From the NCBI RefSeq assembly GCF_003711225.1, contig NZ_CP031030.1, forward strand, positions 6,809,501 through 6,873,500: 64,000 nucleotides of DNA, written 5' to 3'. The notes below the pieces were generated by a model, which saw only the letters and a program-made list of their open reading frames with translations, had not been told where the DNA came from and did not search any database. Origin of the DNA: Runella sp. SP2 (GTDB taxonomy: Bacteria; Bacteroidota; Bacteroidia; Cytophagales; Spirosomataceae). Positions 36,898-44,260 of the stretch are shown here, piece after piece; the first letter of the stretch is position 1, and each line of letters starts with the position of its first letter. The translations under genes were made by a program, and so were the position numbers.

Positions 36898-36923
36898 CGT
36901 GGTCTGACTATCGTCTGACCACG
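36898..36923. repeat. GTCAGAC-GATA hairpin, copy 3, overlapping a stop codon
   Basis: Perfect arms CGTGGTC/GACCACG (36898-36904 and 36917-36923) enclose the same 12-nt loop as copy 1, inverted. The repeat covers the last codons and the stop of the S41 lipoprotein gene. Confidence 0.9.
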
Positions 36924-38236
36924 GTGTTTTTGACTATTTTTTTGTCAAGCGTTTGGTTCATGGTTACTTGTTCGACCGAAAGACGGGCGTTGCTTGTTAC
37001 AGTAAAACTACCCGTTTGAATATAGTTGAGTGTTGCGGCCAAACAGTTTTCCTGCGTATCGCCCCAGTTTTTACTGAGTCCATCCGATACCGCCGCATCA
37101 ACGGCTAAGCCCGTGTAATAATCCCCTACATTGTTTGCATTTACCGTTTTAAAGGCAATCGGGGCAATGACGTAATCCATCACCTCAAAACCGTACATGC
37201 CTACGGGCTTGCCGTGCGTCGTGCTACCAATTGTTTTGACGTCCAGATACGGTTTTAGGTTATTGATAAGTAATTCGGAGGCGGAAGCAGAGGCCGACGA
37301 CGTGATGAAGAAAATTCGAGAAAGATTCAAAGAACCCGTTTTAGAAAAGCGAATCGTCTCGTTCCACTGCGAAAGTTTGGTGTTGTGAAGATAGCTAAAC
37401 ATCACCGACGACTTGGTGACACTCGTAGGAGCAAGCGCGTTGGCCAGCATAATTTGCGTTTCGACGTCGCCCCCGCCATTATAGCGCAAGTCCACGATGA
37501 GTTCGTTGACTCCTGCACTTTCAAAATTGCTCAATACCGCTTTTAGCTCATTCTGCGAAGGCGTTCCTGTAAAGCTATTGAAGACAAAATACCCAACTTT
37601 CCGCCCCGCTACGTCGTAGGTTTTGTTAAAAAGTACCGTATTCATCGTGTAAGTCGCGGCTGTTAGCGCAACGGTGGATGTAGTTCCATCCGATTTTTCA
37701 AACCCAAACGTCGTAGAAGTCGCATCATAGAAGGCATTAACAATGGCATCATCCGTCATTGACTTTACCGATTGTCCGTTCAGCGTCGTCAGTTTCCAGC
37801 CCCGTTCTACCCCTGCTTTTCCCGCAGGCGATTGGTCATATACATAACGCACGCGCAGGTCGTTGTTGGCATCGTATTTTATCCAAAAACCAAAATCTTG
37901 CGTTTCGCCGTCCGAAAAATAGCTATTGAAAGTACTCGCCTTTTCCACAAACGACCAGCGGTCTAATGTTTGATAGGTACGCAACGCATCCATCTCACTT
38001 TCAGGGTCGGCATACGATCGAGGATTAAACGTAGTAGGAAGTTTATCATACCACAAATAAACATCTTGCATGTACAGCCAAAGCGAATCGCGAATGTCTG
38101 CCGTATTTGAGGAGGTATTTGAAGAACTAGAGCCGCTAGAAGTGGTTTGCGGGTCGAGGTTGTTTTGTTTGCAACTAAAAAGGGCAATACAAAACGCTAC
38201 AGTCATTCCAATAGTAAGTTTTGCCATGTTGCTCAT
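36908..38236 (-). CDS. S41-family peptidase, lipoprotein
   Basis: A 442-residue periplasmic or surface lipoprotein protease. The signal peptide ends FSC (Cys22), followed by a Ser/Thr/Asn linker. A PDZ-like domain (YDQSPAGKAGVERGWKLTTLNG) precedes the protease core: VDLRYNGGG, the nucleophile serine in TSSASASASELL and the lysine in TTHGKPVGMYGF. The last residues (KNTVVRR) are encoded within an extragenic hairpin repeat. It differs from the CtpA-like protein at 3.4 kb by its lipid anchor and lack of the C-terminal helical extension. An ATG at 38227 is an equally possible start. Confidence 0.88.
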   Translation of the reverse strand: MSNMAKLTIGMTVAFCIALFSCKQNNLDPQTTSSGSSSSNTSSNTADIRDSLWLYMQDVYLWYDKLPTTFNPRSYADPESEMDALRTYQTLDRWSFVEKASTFNSYFSDGETQDFGFWIKYDANNDLRVRYVYDQSPAGKAGVERGWKLTTLNGQSVKSMTDDAIVNAFYDATSTTFGFEKSDGTTSTVALTAATYTMNTVLFNKTYDVAGRKVGYFVFNSFTGTPSQNELKAVLSNFESAGVNELIVDLRYNGGGDVETQIMLANALAPTSVTKSSVMFSYLHNTKLSQWNETIRFSKTGSLNLSRIFFITSSASASASELLINNLKPYLDVKTIGSTTHGKPVGMYGFEVMDYVIAPIAFKTVNANNVGDYYTGLAVDAAVSDGLSKNWGDTQENCLAATLNYIQTGSFTVTSNARLSVEQVTMNQTLDKKIVKNTVVRR

Positions 38237-38370
38237 GATACTGTTTTTAAGTTAGGTGAAGAAAAAAAACAGGGAGAGGTATGACAAATTCGGTCGATGC
38301 TCAAAAAGTGGATGATTGCGTTAACAATTGCTGTTACGCATATCCTTCTGGGAGCGTTGCAGAAAACCGT

Positions 38371-38507
38371 ACCCGTGGTTTTACGCTGTGCCCGTGGTTT
38401 TGTGCCGTGCCTGTGGTTTCTTCGCCGTGCCCGTGGTTTCTCAAAACCACGGACTCGACAGACGCGGTTTTGAGAAACCGCTGACACAGTTGAGAAACCG
38501 CTGACAC
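38371..38507 (-). repeat. degenerate TGAG-hairpin array after the LytTR gene
   Basis: Four arms reading C-CCGTGGTTT or a one-base variant start at 38372, 38391, 38410 and 38430 (periods 19, 19, 20). Only the last completes a hairpin, CCGTGGTTT-CTCA-AAACCACGG (38431-38452; TGAG loop on the minus strand). A second complete hairpin GCGGTTT-TGAG-AAACCGC is at 38464-38481, and its right half is repeated at 38491-38507 (17 bases, period 20). The array fills the space between the S41 lipoprotein start and the LytTR regulator stop. Confidence 0.85.
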
Positions 38508-38510
38508 TTA

Positions 38511-39206
38511 CTAGGAGGAAAAACGTTTGAAAAACTCAGTTTCGTAGCTACTTCCAATCGGAATTTCATTTCCACTAAGCGTAATTGTCTTATTCCGAAC
38601 GTTTTCAATGCGTCGCATGGGTACAATAAACGACCGATGCACTCGTATAAAATCCCGTGCTGGCAGTTTTTCAACCATGCTTTTCATGGTCATACGCGCC
38701 ACGATAGGTTTCGCATTTTCGAGCTGAATTTTGAGGTAATCGTCTAACCCCTCGATAAACAAAATGTCGGCGATGGCAATTTTATAGGTGCTGTAATCGG
38801 CTTTGATGTATAAATATTCAACAGCAAGCTCAGGTTCTGCTTTTTTGATGAACTGAGAATAATCCAGCGCTTTTTGAACTCCCTGCTGAAAACGCTCGAA
38901 GGTAAATGGTTTCAAAAGATAGTCAACTGCGCTGAGGTTAAAGCCTTCTACGGCATATTCAGCGTAGGCCGTCGTAAAAATCACCATCGCCGCTTTTGGA
39001 ATCGCTTTATAGAAATCAATCCCCGACATGGCAGGCATATTTATATCCAAAAAGAGCAAATCCACCTCATTTTCGTTCAAATAAGCCAGCGCCTCGTCGG
39101 TACGCGAAAAGGTTTTTTGTAAGTCAATGAAAGGTACTTGACTGCAAAAATGAGAAATCACCCGCAGTGCAGGGGGCTCGTCGTCGATAGCTATTGCTTT
39201 GAGCAT
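38511..39206 (-). CDS. LytTR-family response regulator
   Basis: A 231-residue two-component regulator. The receiver domain has the acidic pair at DDE (8-10), the phosphoacceptor Asp54 in LFLDINMP, and the conserved Thr and Lys in FTTAYAEYAVEGF and DYLLKPF. The LytTR DNA-binding domain (about 130-231) shows EYLYIKADYSTYKI, FIEGLDDYLKI and FIRVHRSFIVPMRRI. The start at 39206 (MLKAIAID) is the family start; the frame upstream is only the hairpin array read through. It is the second gene of an operon with the LytS-like kinase, separated from it by a 31-bp-period hairpin array. Confidence 0.94.
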   Translation of the reverse strand: MLKAIAIDDEPPALRVISHFCSQVPFIDLQKTFSRTDEALAYLNENEVDLLFLDINMPAMSGIDFYKAIPKAAMVIFTTAYAEYAVEGFNLSAVDYLLKPFTFERFQQGVQKALDYSQFIKKAEPELAVEYLYIKADYSTYKIAIADILFIEGLDDYLKIQLENAKPIVARMTMKSMVEKLPARDFIRVHRSFIVPMRRIENVRNKTITLSGNEIPIGSSYETEFFKRFSS

Positions 39207-39238
39207 AGTGGGGTTACGTTTTTTGATTAATATAAAAT

Positions 39239-39360
39239 AACAGGGTTTTGAGAAACCCTTTGCACGTAGGGTCGGGTTGTGAGCAACCCTCTGCACGTGA
39301 GGTCGGGTTTTGAGAAACCCTTTGCACGTGAGGTCGGGTTTTGAGCAACCCTCTGCACGG
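39239..39360 (+). repeat. tandem array of four TGAG-loop hairpins, 31-bp period
   Basis: Four units at 39239, 39270, 39301 and 39332. Each is GGGTTN-TGAG-N'AACCC (stems GGGTTT/AAACCC, GGGTTG/CAACCC, GGGTTT/AAACCC, GGGTTT/CAACCC), followed by a 4-5 nt gap and GCACG. Units 2 and 3 match over most of 31 bases, but the loop-closing pair changes on both sides together. The array lies inside the kinase-regulator operon and could tune the relative expression of the two genes. Confidence 0.95.
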
Positions 39361-39372
39361 TGCACGGTGGAT

Positions 39373-40545
39373 TTACGCCATCCGCAATTGTAAATCTACC
39401 GTAAAACTATCGACGCTATCCCCGATTTTCAATTCATAATTATCAGGGTAGAGCAATTCCAAACGGTTTTTTGTGTTTTCCATTCCTATACCGCTTGACG
39501 TTTCTTCATCATAGAATACTCTCACTTTTTTGTTGAAAGTATGCAGTTGTAATACACCCTTTTCTACTGACAACTGTATCCGAATCAGCGATTTTTCCTG
39601 AGGATTTACGCCGTATTTAAACACATTTTCGATAAAAGAAATCAAAATCAACGGCGCTATTTTGTATCCATTAGGTTTGCCCTCTATCCCAAAGTTCACT
39701 TCCACGGTATCGTCAAGGCGAAGCTTTTGCAATGCCACATAATTTGAGATATATTCAAACTCTTGTGCCAAATTTACCCAATCAGTATCTGCCTCACGCA
39801 TGACATACCGCATCAACGACGACAGCTTCACCACGGCATCGGCCGTATGCGGCGACTGCTCAATCGCCAACGAATAGATGCTATTGAGCGTATTAAATAA
39901 AAAATGGGGGTTGATTTGTGCTTTCAAAAACGAAAGTTCGGTGTTCAGTTTTTCGCGCTCAGTTTGCCGTAAACGATGGTTAATACTCAAAGCTAATGAC
40001 ACAAAAACACCGACCAAAAACAGAAACAGCGCATGACTTAGCTCAAAACCCACAGGAGGCTTATTTCCCGTTGTCATTTCATGAGGAGGTGGAGGGAAAT
40101 CATGAAGTCTGGTTTCATCATTAGATGGTGGTGGGGGATGGCCATGTTCCTCAAAGCGGCCTTGGTGTATTTTAGGGCCAATCGACGTTCGGTCAATGGA
40201 AGTAAGAAGCAGGAAAATAACCCCAAAACCTGCGCCAACACCCAAGGCGTACCGAATGTACTTTTTGGTAAAATAAAAAGCAGGAATTAGGTAATAATAA
40301 TTTAAGTAAAAGAAGCCCAGCATAAACAAGTACGACCCAAAATTCGTAAGCTCATGCGGGTTTGAGGTCAGGTGAAGGAGTTGTGAAAGCCCATTGGGCG
40401 CAAAAATGTAGGGAAGTGCCAAAAAAGCCAATCCCCCAAATACGTGTACCGAGAATTGCCACGCGGGGCTTTTCATAAAAGGGTATTTTTTGGGAAAATT
40501 AGAAGCCTCTTTTATTCCTCCCAAATTCTTGCGGTCATCAGGCAT
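39373..40545 (-). CDS. LytS-like sensor histidine kinase (His_kinase family)
   Basis: A 390-residue membrane kinase paired with the LytTR regulator. Four transmembrane helices are predicted (about 29-50, 67-90, 97-115 and 170-188). The loop between helices 3 and 4 (about 119-165) is rich in His, Pro, Glu and Asp, with HGHPPPP and HDFPPPPHE. The catalytic part has the phosphoacceptor His214 in QINPHFLFNTLNS and the ATP-binding region SFIENVFKYGV and GIGMENTKNRL. The start at 40545 is the first ATG; MKSPAW at residue 24 is an alternative. Confidence 0.92.
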   Translation of the reverse strand: MPDDRKNLGGIKEASNFPKKYPFMKSPAWQFSVHVFGGLAFLALPYIFAPNGLSQLLHLTSNPHELTNFGSYLFMLGFFYLNYYYLIPAFYFTKKYIRYALGVGAGFGVIFLLLTSIDRTSIGPKIHQGRFEEHGHPPPPSNDETRLHDFPPPPHEMTTGNKPPVGFELSHALFLFLVGVFVSLALSINHRLRQTEREKLNTELSFLKAQINPHFLFNTLNSIYSLAIEQSPHTADAVVKLSSLMRYVMREADTDWVNLAQEFEYISNYVALQKLRLDDTVEVNFGIEGKPNGYKIAPLILISFIENVFKYGVNPQEKSLIRIQLSVEKGVLQLHTFNKKVRVFYDEETSSGIGMENTKNRLELLYPDNYELKIGDSVDSFTVDLQLRMA

Positions 40546-40643
40546 AATTTGTCGGTAGATAAGTATTTATAGCATAGGTTTTGGTTTTTGGTATAGATAC
40601 TCCTACTTTGTCTCCAAATCCTATAATTGTTTGTTCTGTAGTT

Positions 40644-41216
40644 ATGGCCAACGAAGTACTTCTGCAAATTAGCAGTAAACTGAAAGATTACCGCAAGTCG
40701 AAAGGAATAACCATTCAACAATTGGCAGATCGTGCCCAAGTAAGCAAGGGACTTATCTCGCAAATTGAAAACAATCGGACGATTCCTTCACTGTTGGTAC
40801 TCATCAACCTTATTCGCTCGCTAGGGGTGGATTTGAACGATTTTTTTGCCGATGTAGAACAAGCTTCCGAAGCCAAAGTGCTGGTCAAACGCAGTAGCGA
40901 GTATCAGTCGTTTGAAAAAGAACAATCCAAAGGCTTTTTGTACAAACGCATCATGACGCGCAATATCCAAAGCCTTCCTACTGACATTGTGATTCTGGAA
41001 CTAGCTCCCAAAGCTACCCGCGCTTTCATGGTCAAAACCAATGCCTATGAGTACAAATACATCATTAGCGGAGAAGTGGAATACACCGTGGGTGACCAAA
41101 AATATACCTTGAGTGCAGGTGACTCCATTTTCTTTGACGCCAATCTCCCACACAAACCCGTCAACGTTGGAGATACGACCGCGTCTATGCTCGTTATGTA
41201 TTTCTTCAAAGAGTAA
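40644..41216 (+). CDS. XRE-family regulator with C-terminal cupin
   Basis: A 190-residue transcriptional regulator. The N-terminal helix-turn-helix spans about 8-62 (LKDYRKSKGITIQQLADRAQ, VSKGLISQIENNRTIPSLLVL). The cupin sensor spans about 105-188 (EYKYIISGEVEYTVGDQKYTL, GDSIFFDANLPHKPVN). Such SutR/PuuR-type proteins repress transport or catabolic genes in response to a small ligand. The start at 40644 (MANEVLL) agrees with the family. It is divergent from the histidine kinase and precedes a small stress protein by 35 nt. Confidence 0.92.
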   Translation: MANEVLLQISSKLKDYRKSKGITIQQLADRAQVSKGLISQIENNRTIPSLLVLINLIRSLGVDLNDFFADVEQASEAKVLVKRSSEYQSFEKEQSKGFLYKRIMTRNIQSLPTDIVILELAPKATRAFMVKTNAYEYKYIISGEVEYTVGDQKYTLSAGDSIFFDANLPHKPVNVGDTTASMLVMYFFKE

Positions 41217-41251
41217 TTTTGTTTTATCATAAACCCTAAACCTTTACTACC

Positions 41252-41497
41252 ATGAGTCATTTAATTTATGTATTGATCGTTGGTGCTATTTCAGGATGGT
41301 TGGCTGGTCAAATAAGACGAGGATTTGGATTTGGTCTTTTTGGCAATATCGTTGTCGGAATCGTAGGTGCTTTCGTCGGAAACTGGGTCTTTGGTCAGCT
41401 TGGCGTCTCGTTGGGTGCAGGTTTATTGAGTACAATTCTCACCTCCGTTATCGGGGCATTGTTGGTGTTGTTCGTCATTGGCCTGATTAAAAAGTAG
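41252..41497 (+). CDS. GlsB/YeaQ/YmgE-family stress membrane protein
   Basis: An 81-residue inner-membrane protein with three hydrophobic segments and the transglycosylase-associated-protein signature: GAISGWLAGQIRRG, FGLFGNIVVGIVGAFVGNWVF and a C-terminal SVIGALLVLFVIGLIKK. Members are small membrane proteins of unknown mechanism induced by general stress. A terminator follows, so it probably ends the transcript that may start at the XRE-cupin gene. Confidence 0.92.
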   Translation: MSHLIYVLIVGAISGWLAGQIRRGFGFGLFGNIVVGIVGAFVGNWVFGQLGVSLGAGLLSTILTSVIGALLVLFVIGLIKK

Positions 41498-41525
41498 CGC
41501 GTTTATCAACATTTTATACCCAAAT

Positions 41526-41555
41526 AGCCCGTATTTTGCGGGCTGTTTTTATTTT
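41526..41555 (+). terminator. Rho-independent terminator of the GlsB-like gene
   Basis: 6-bp stem AGCCCG/CGGGCT (41526-41531 and 41539-41544) with a 7-nt loop followed by GTTTTTATTTT. Confidence 0.8.
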
Positions 41556-41583
41556 AATCACTCCATTTTCTGTTCTTAGTAGT

Positions 41584-42525
41584 ATGAAACCTTTTATTGC
41601 TCTCGCTTTTTTCCTCGTGTCTCTATTCGTACACGGTCAATCCGTACGTCCAACCACGGAATCCGTCGCCAAACACATTCAGTTTTTGGCTTCCGATAAA
41701 ATGAAAGGACGGGGTACGGGAAGCAAAGAGAATAAAAAAGCAGCGGCGTATATCGTCAAACAATTCAAGAAAAATGGACTCACTCCCCTTGGTACCGACG
41801 GTTTCTTGCAACCTTTTACGGCCAAAGTACGCCGTGTAGTTGTCCCCGACAGTATTCGTCCTGCTTCAAACGTGATTGGTTTTCTGGACAATGGCGCGCC
41901 CTACACCATCGTCATCGGTGCGCACTACGACCACTTGGGCGAAGGCCGTCAAGGAAGCTTGCGTGACGCCAACGCTGTAGGGCAAATTCACAACGGCGCC
42001 GACGACAACGCGTCGGGCGTGGCAGGGTTACTAGAATTGGCGCGGTATTTTGCCAAAAACGACGTCAAAGAGTCCTATAATTTCCTCTTTATCGCTTTCG
42101 GAGCCGAAGAATTGGGTTTGGTAGGCTCGCGTTACTTTGTGAATAACCCTACTCTGCCGTTGGAAAAAATAAATTTTATGGCCAACATGGACATGATTGG
42201 CCGCTATGCTCCCGACCGTGGTGTGGGCATCGGGGGGTACGGTACTAGCGATGCCTGGCCTGCCATTTTTAAGGAAGTGAATGGCGCAAGCGTTAAATTT
42301 TTTACGGACAATTCGGGCAGCGGCGGTGCCGACCACGCTTCGTTTTATGCCAAGAAAATCCCCGTTTTGTTTTTCCACACGGGCGGCCACGACGACTACC
42401 ACAAACCTACCGACGACATCGAAAAAATCGACCTAGCGTCAGAAGTGGGTATCTTAAACATTGAAATTCAGTTGATTGAGAATGCCATGAAGTTGCCTAA
42501 GCTGAATTTCACCGAGGTAAGGTAG
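41584..42525 (+). CDS. M28-family metallopeptidase (aminopeptidase type)
   Basis: A 313-residue exported di-zinc peptidase with a signal peptide (residues 1-19, LFVHGQ). The cocatalytic zinc ligands are all visible: His114 in GAHYDH, Asp140 in NGADDN, Glu175/176 in FGAEELGL (catalytic base plus ligand), Asp203 in NMDMIG and His273 in DDYHKPTDD. M28 exopeptidases release N-terminal amino acids from peptides in the periplasm or outside. The start at 41584 places the signal peptide at the N-terminus; the upstream codons belong to the terminator. Confidence 0.93.
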   Translation: MKPFIALAFFLVSLFVHGQSVRPTTESVAKHIQFLASDKMKGRGTGSKENKKAAAYIVKQFKKNGLTPLGTDGFLQPFTAKVRRVVVPDSIRPASNVIGFLDNGAPYTIVIGAHYDHLGEGRQGSLRDANAVGQIHNGADDNASGVAGLLELARYFAKNDVKESYNFLFIAFGAEELGLVGSRYFVNNPTLPLEKINFMANMDMIGRYAPDRGVGIGGYGTSDAWPAIFKEVNGASVKFFTDNSGSGGADHASFYAKKIPVLFFHTGGHDDYHKPTDDIEKIDLASEVGILNIEIQLIENAMKLPKLNFTEVR

Positions 42526-42544
42526 TTCCGTGGCGGTTATATTC

Positions 42545-42585
42545 AGGAAGTTTGGTGCTTTATTTACCGTAAACACCAAATTCCT
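42545..42585 (+). terminator. imperfect hairpin after the M28 gene
   Basis: Arms AGGAAGTTTGGTG (42545-42557) and CACCAAATTCCT (42574-42585) pair with one bulged G. The T tract is weak, so termination is uncertain. Confidence 0.4.
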
Positions 42586-42597
42586 TTCGGTAACCTC

Positions 42598-43878
42598 ATG
42601 AGTATTTATCTACGCACCCTTTCGGTGGCGGCAGCCTTGACCGCTGCCACCACACTGGCTTCTTACAAAAGTAGTCCTTCTCCACGCCCCGCTAAAAAGT
42701 CAACCGTTGCTGCTGCCGACATCAAAGTGCCTGCGGGTTTTAACGTCACTATTTTGGCCGAAGACTTAGAAACACCTCGGCATCTGGCCGTTTCTAAAGG
42801 CGGCGATATTTACGTCAAAATCAACAAACTTAAAGACGGCAAAGCCATTTACCGCCTCCGCGACACCAACGGTGACGGTGTTATCGACGAAAAAATCGGC
42901 TTTGGCGATTACAAAGGCTCGGGTATGTACATCCGTGGCGGTTATTTGTACGCGTCGTCTTCTACTAGCGTTTACCGCTATAAACTCAATGACAAAGAAG
43001 AAGTTATCGACTATGACCACCCCGAACTCATCGTCAAAGGGCTGGTAGCTCGCGGCCGCGACGAAGCCAAAAACTTGACCGTCGATAACAATGGCTATGT
43101 GTATGTAAACGTAGGTTCGTACGACGAAACTTGCAAACAACCTGGTACCAAGCAGGGCATCATGCCTTGCCCGTTGTTGGATTCTATCGGGGGGATTTGG
43201 CGCTTCAAAACCGACCGTTTGAACCAATATTACAGCGACGGAATCCGCTACGCCACGGGCTTGAAAAACGTGGTAGGCTTGGATTGGAACTCCACCAATA
43301 ATTCGCTTTTTGCCCTCATGCACGGTCGCGGGAAGTTCCACGAAGATTTCCCTCAGTATTATACCCCGCAAGACAGCGAAAAATTGCCTGCCGAAACCCT
43401 CTACGAACTTCGCCAAGGCGACGATGCGGGCTGGCCTTACGTCTATTATGACCCTTTCCAAAAGAAGAAAATCCTTTGTCCTGAATACGGCGGTGATGGA
43501 AAGAAAACGGGCGGCGAAAAGGCGGTGAACCCCGTAGCCGATTTTCCTGCCCACCTTGGCCCTAATGCGTTGTTGTTTTACACGGGCAAAATGTTTCCTG
43601 CCAAGTACAAAAACGGTGCGTTTATTGCCTTCCACGGGCAGTCGCCTGTGTTGAAAAAGGGTTACATGGTGGCCTTTGTACCGTTCAAAAACGGCAAGCC
43701 TTCTGGCCCTTGGGAGATTTTTGCAGATAATTTTGCAGGTACTGATTTAGCCAAGCCCACAGGCCCCGTTCAACACCGCCCCACGGGCCTCGCCCAAGGC
43801 CCCGACGGTGCCATTTACGTCACCGACGATTTGAACGGAACGTTGTACAAGATTACGTATAAGGCTCCTAAGAAATAG
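42598..43878 (+). CDS. sorbosone dehydrogenase-like beta-propeller (PQQ sugar dehydrogenase family)
   Basis: A 426-residue exported protein (N-terminal hydrophobic segment about 7-24). The propeller of the glucose/sorbosone dehydrogenase superfamily is shown by PAGFNVTILAEDLETPRHLAVS, IYRLRDTNGDGVIDEKIGFG, GGYLYASSSTSVYRYKL, GIRYATGLKNVVGLDWN, GDDAGWPYVYYDP and RPTGLAQGPDGAIYVTDD. The family oxidises aldoses or sorbosone with PQQ, though many members are of unknown substrate. TNGDGVIDE looks like a calcium loop. A strong terminator follows. Confidence 0.85.
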   Translation: MSIYLRTLSVAAALTAATTLASYKSSPSPRPAKKSTVAAADIKVPAGFNVTILAEDLETPRHLAVSKGGDIYVKINKLKDGKAIYRLRDTNGDGVIDEKIGFGDYKGSGMYIRGGYLYASSSTSVYRYKLNDKEEVIDYDHPELIVKGLVARGRDEAKNLTVDNNGYVYVNVGSYDETCKQPGTKQGIMPCPLLDSIGGIWRFKTDRLNQYYSDGIRYATGLKNVVGLDWNSTNNSLFALMHGRGKFHEDFPQYYTPQDSEKLPAETLYELRQGDDAGWPYVYYDPFQKKKILCPEYGGDGKKTGGEKAVNPVADFPAHLGPNALLFYTGKMFPAKYKNGAFIAFHGQSPVLKKGYMVAFVPFKNGKPSGPWEIFADNFAGTDLAKPTGPVQHRPTGLAQGPDGAIYVTDDLNGTLYKITYKAPKK

Positions 43879-43894
43879 GTTTTCCTAATTGCAT

Positions 43895-43931
43895 AAAAAA
43901 TCCCGCGTCGGTAATTGGCGCGGGATTTTTT
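43895..43931 (+). terminator. Rho-independent terminator of the sorbosone dehydrogenase-like gene
   Basis: Perfect 13-bp arms (43895-43907 and 43919-43931), AAAAAATCCCGCG and its complement, with an 11-nt loop and a six-T tail. A-tracts on both sides make it potentially bidirectional. Confidence 0.92.
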
Positions 43932-44260
43932 GTGTGTGCCTTGGCGGGTGTTCTCATCCACAAATAAGGATAGTCACTTGTGAAATCAGGGAATCGGGAG
44001 AGGGTTGGTGATGTTCTTCAATCGCCTCAAATGTTGTGTCACCAACGGACGGGTATTTGTGAAGTAAAAGCAGAAAATCGGAGCGCCGATGCGACCCCAT
44101 TTAGGGCTAATGTTGGAAATAATACGAGGCTGAATTACTTACGTTCACCACTTTTTCATAATCGCATCAGCGAACCGATACAATGTTGGTGGCTACCGTC
44201 GCACGTGCGACCCCGTTTTTTCGCCAGTCAAGTGTCGATGCGCAAAAAGTCCACAGGTGT
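43932..44260. other. intergenic region without a recognised gene
   Basis: A 329-nt stretch before the Rpn gene stop. Open frames here have no recognisable product. It contains two short palindromes: ATCGG-AGCG-CCGAT at 44078-44091 and GTCGCACGTGCGAC (perfect 14 bp) at about 44199-44212. Nothing else was seen. Confidence 0.5.

Noticed and set aside
39239-39360. CRISPR-like array
   Set aside because: The 31-bp units are contiguous with no unique spacers, only four copies exist, and each unit is a self-complementary hairpin. No cas genes are in the window.
39207-39365. N-terminal extension of the LytTR regulator
   Set aside because: The frame stays open upstream of 39206 only because the hairpin units happen to lack stops; the translation is a repeated low-complexity peptide, and the receiver domain starts normally at 39206.
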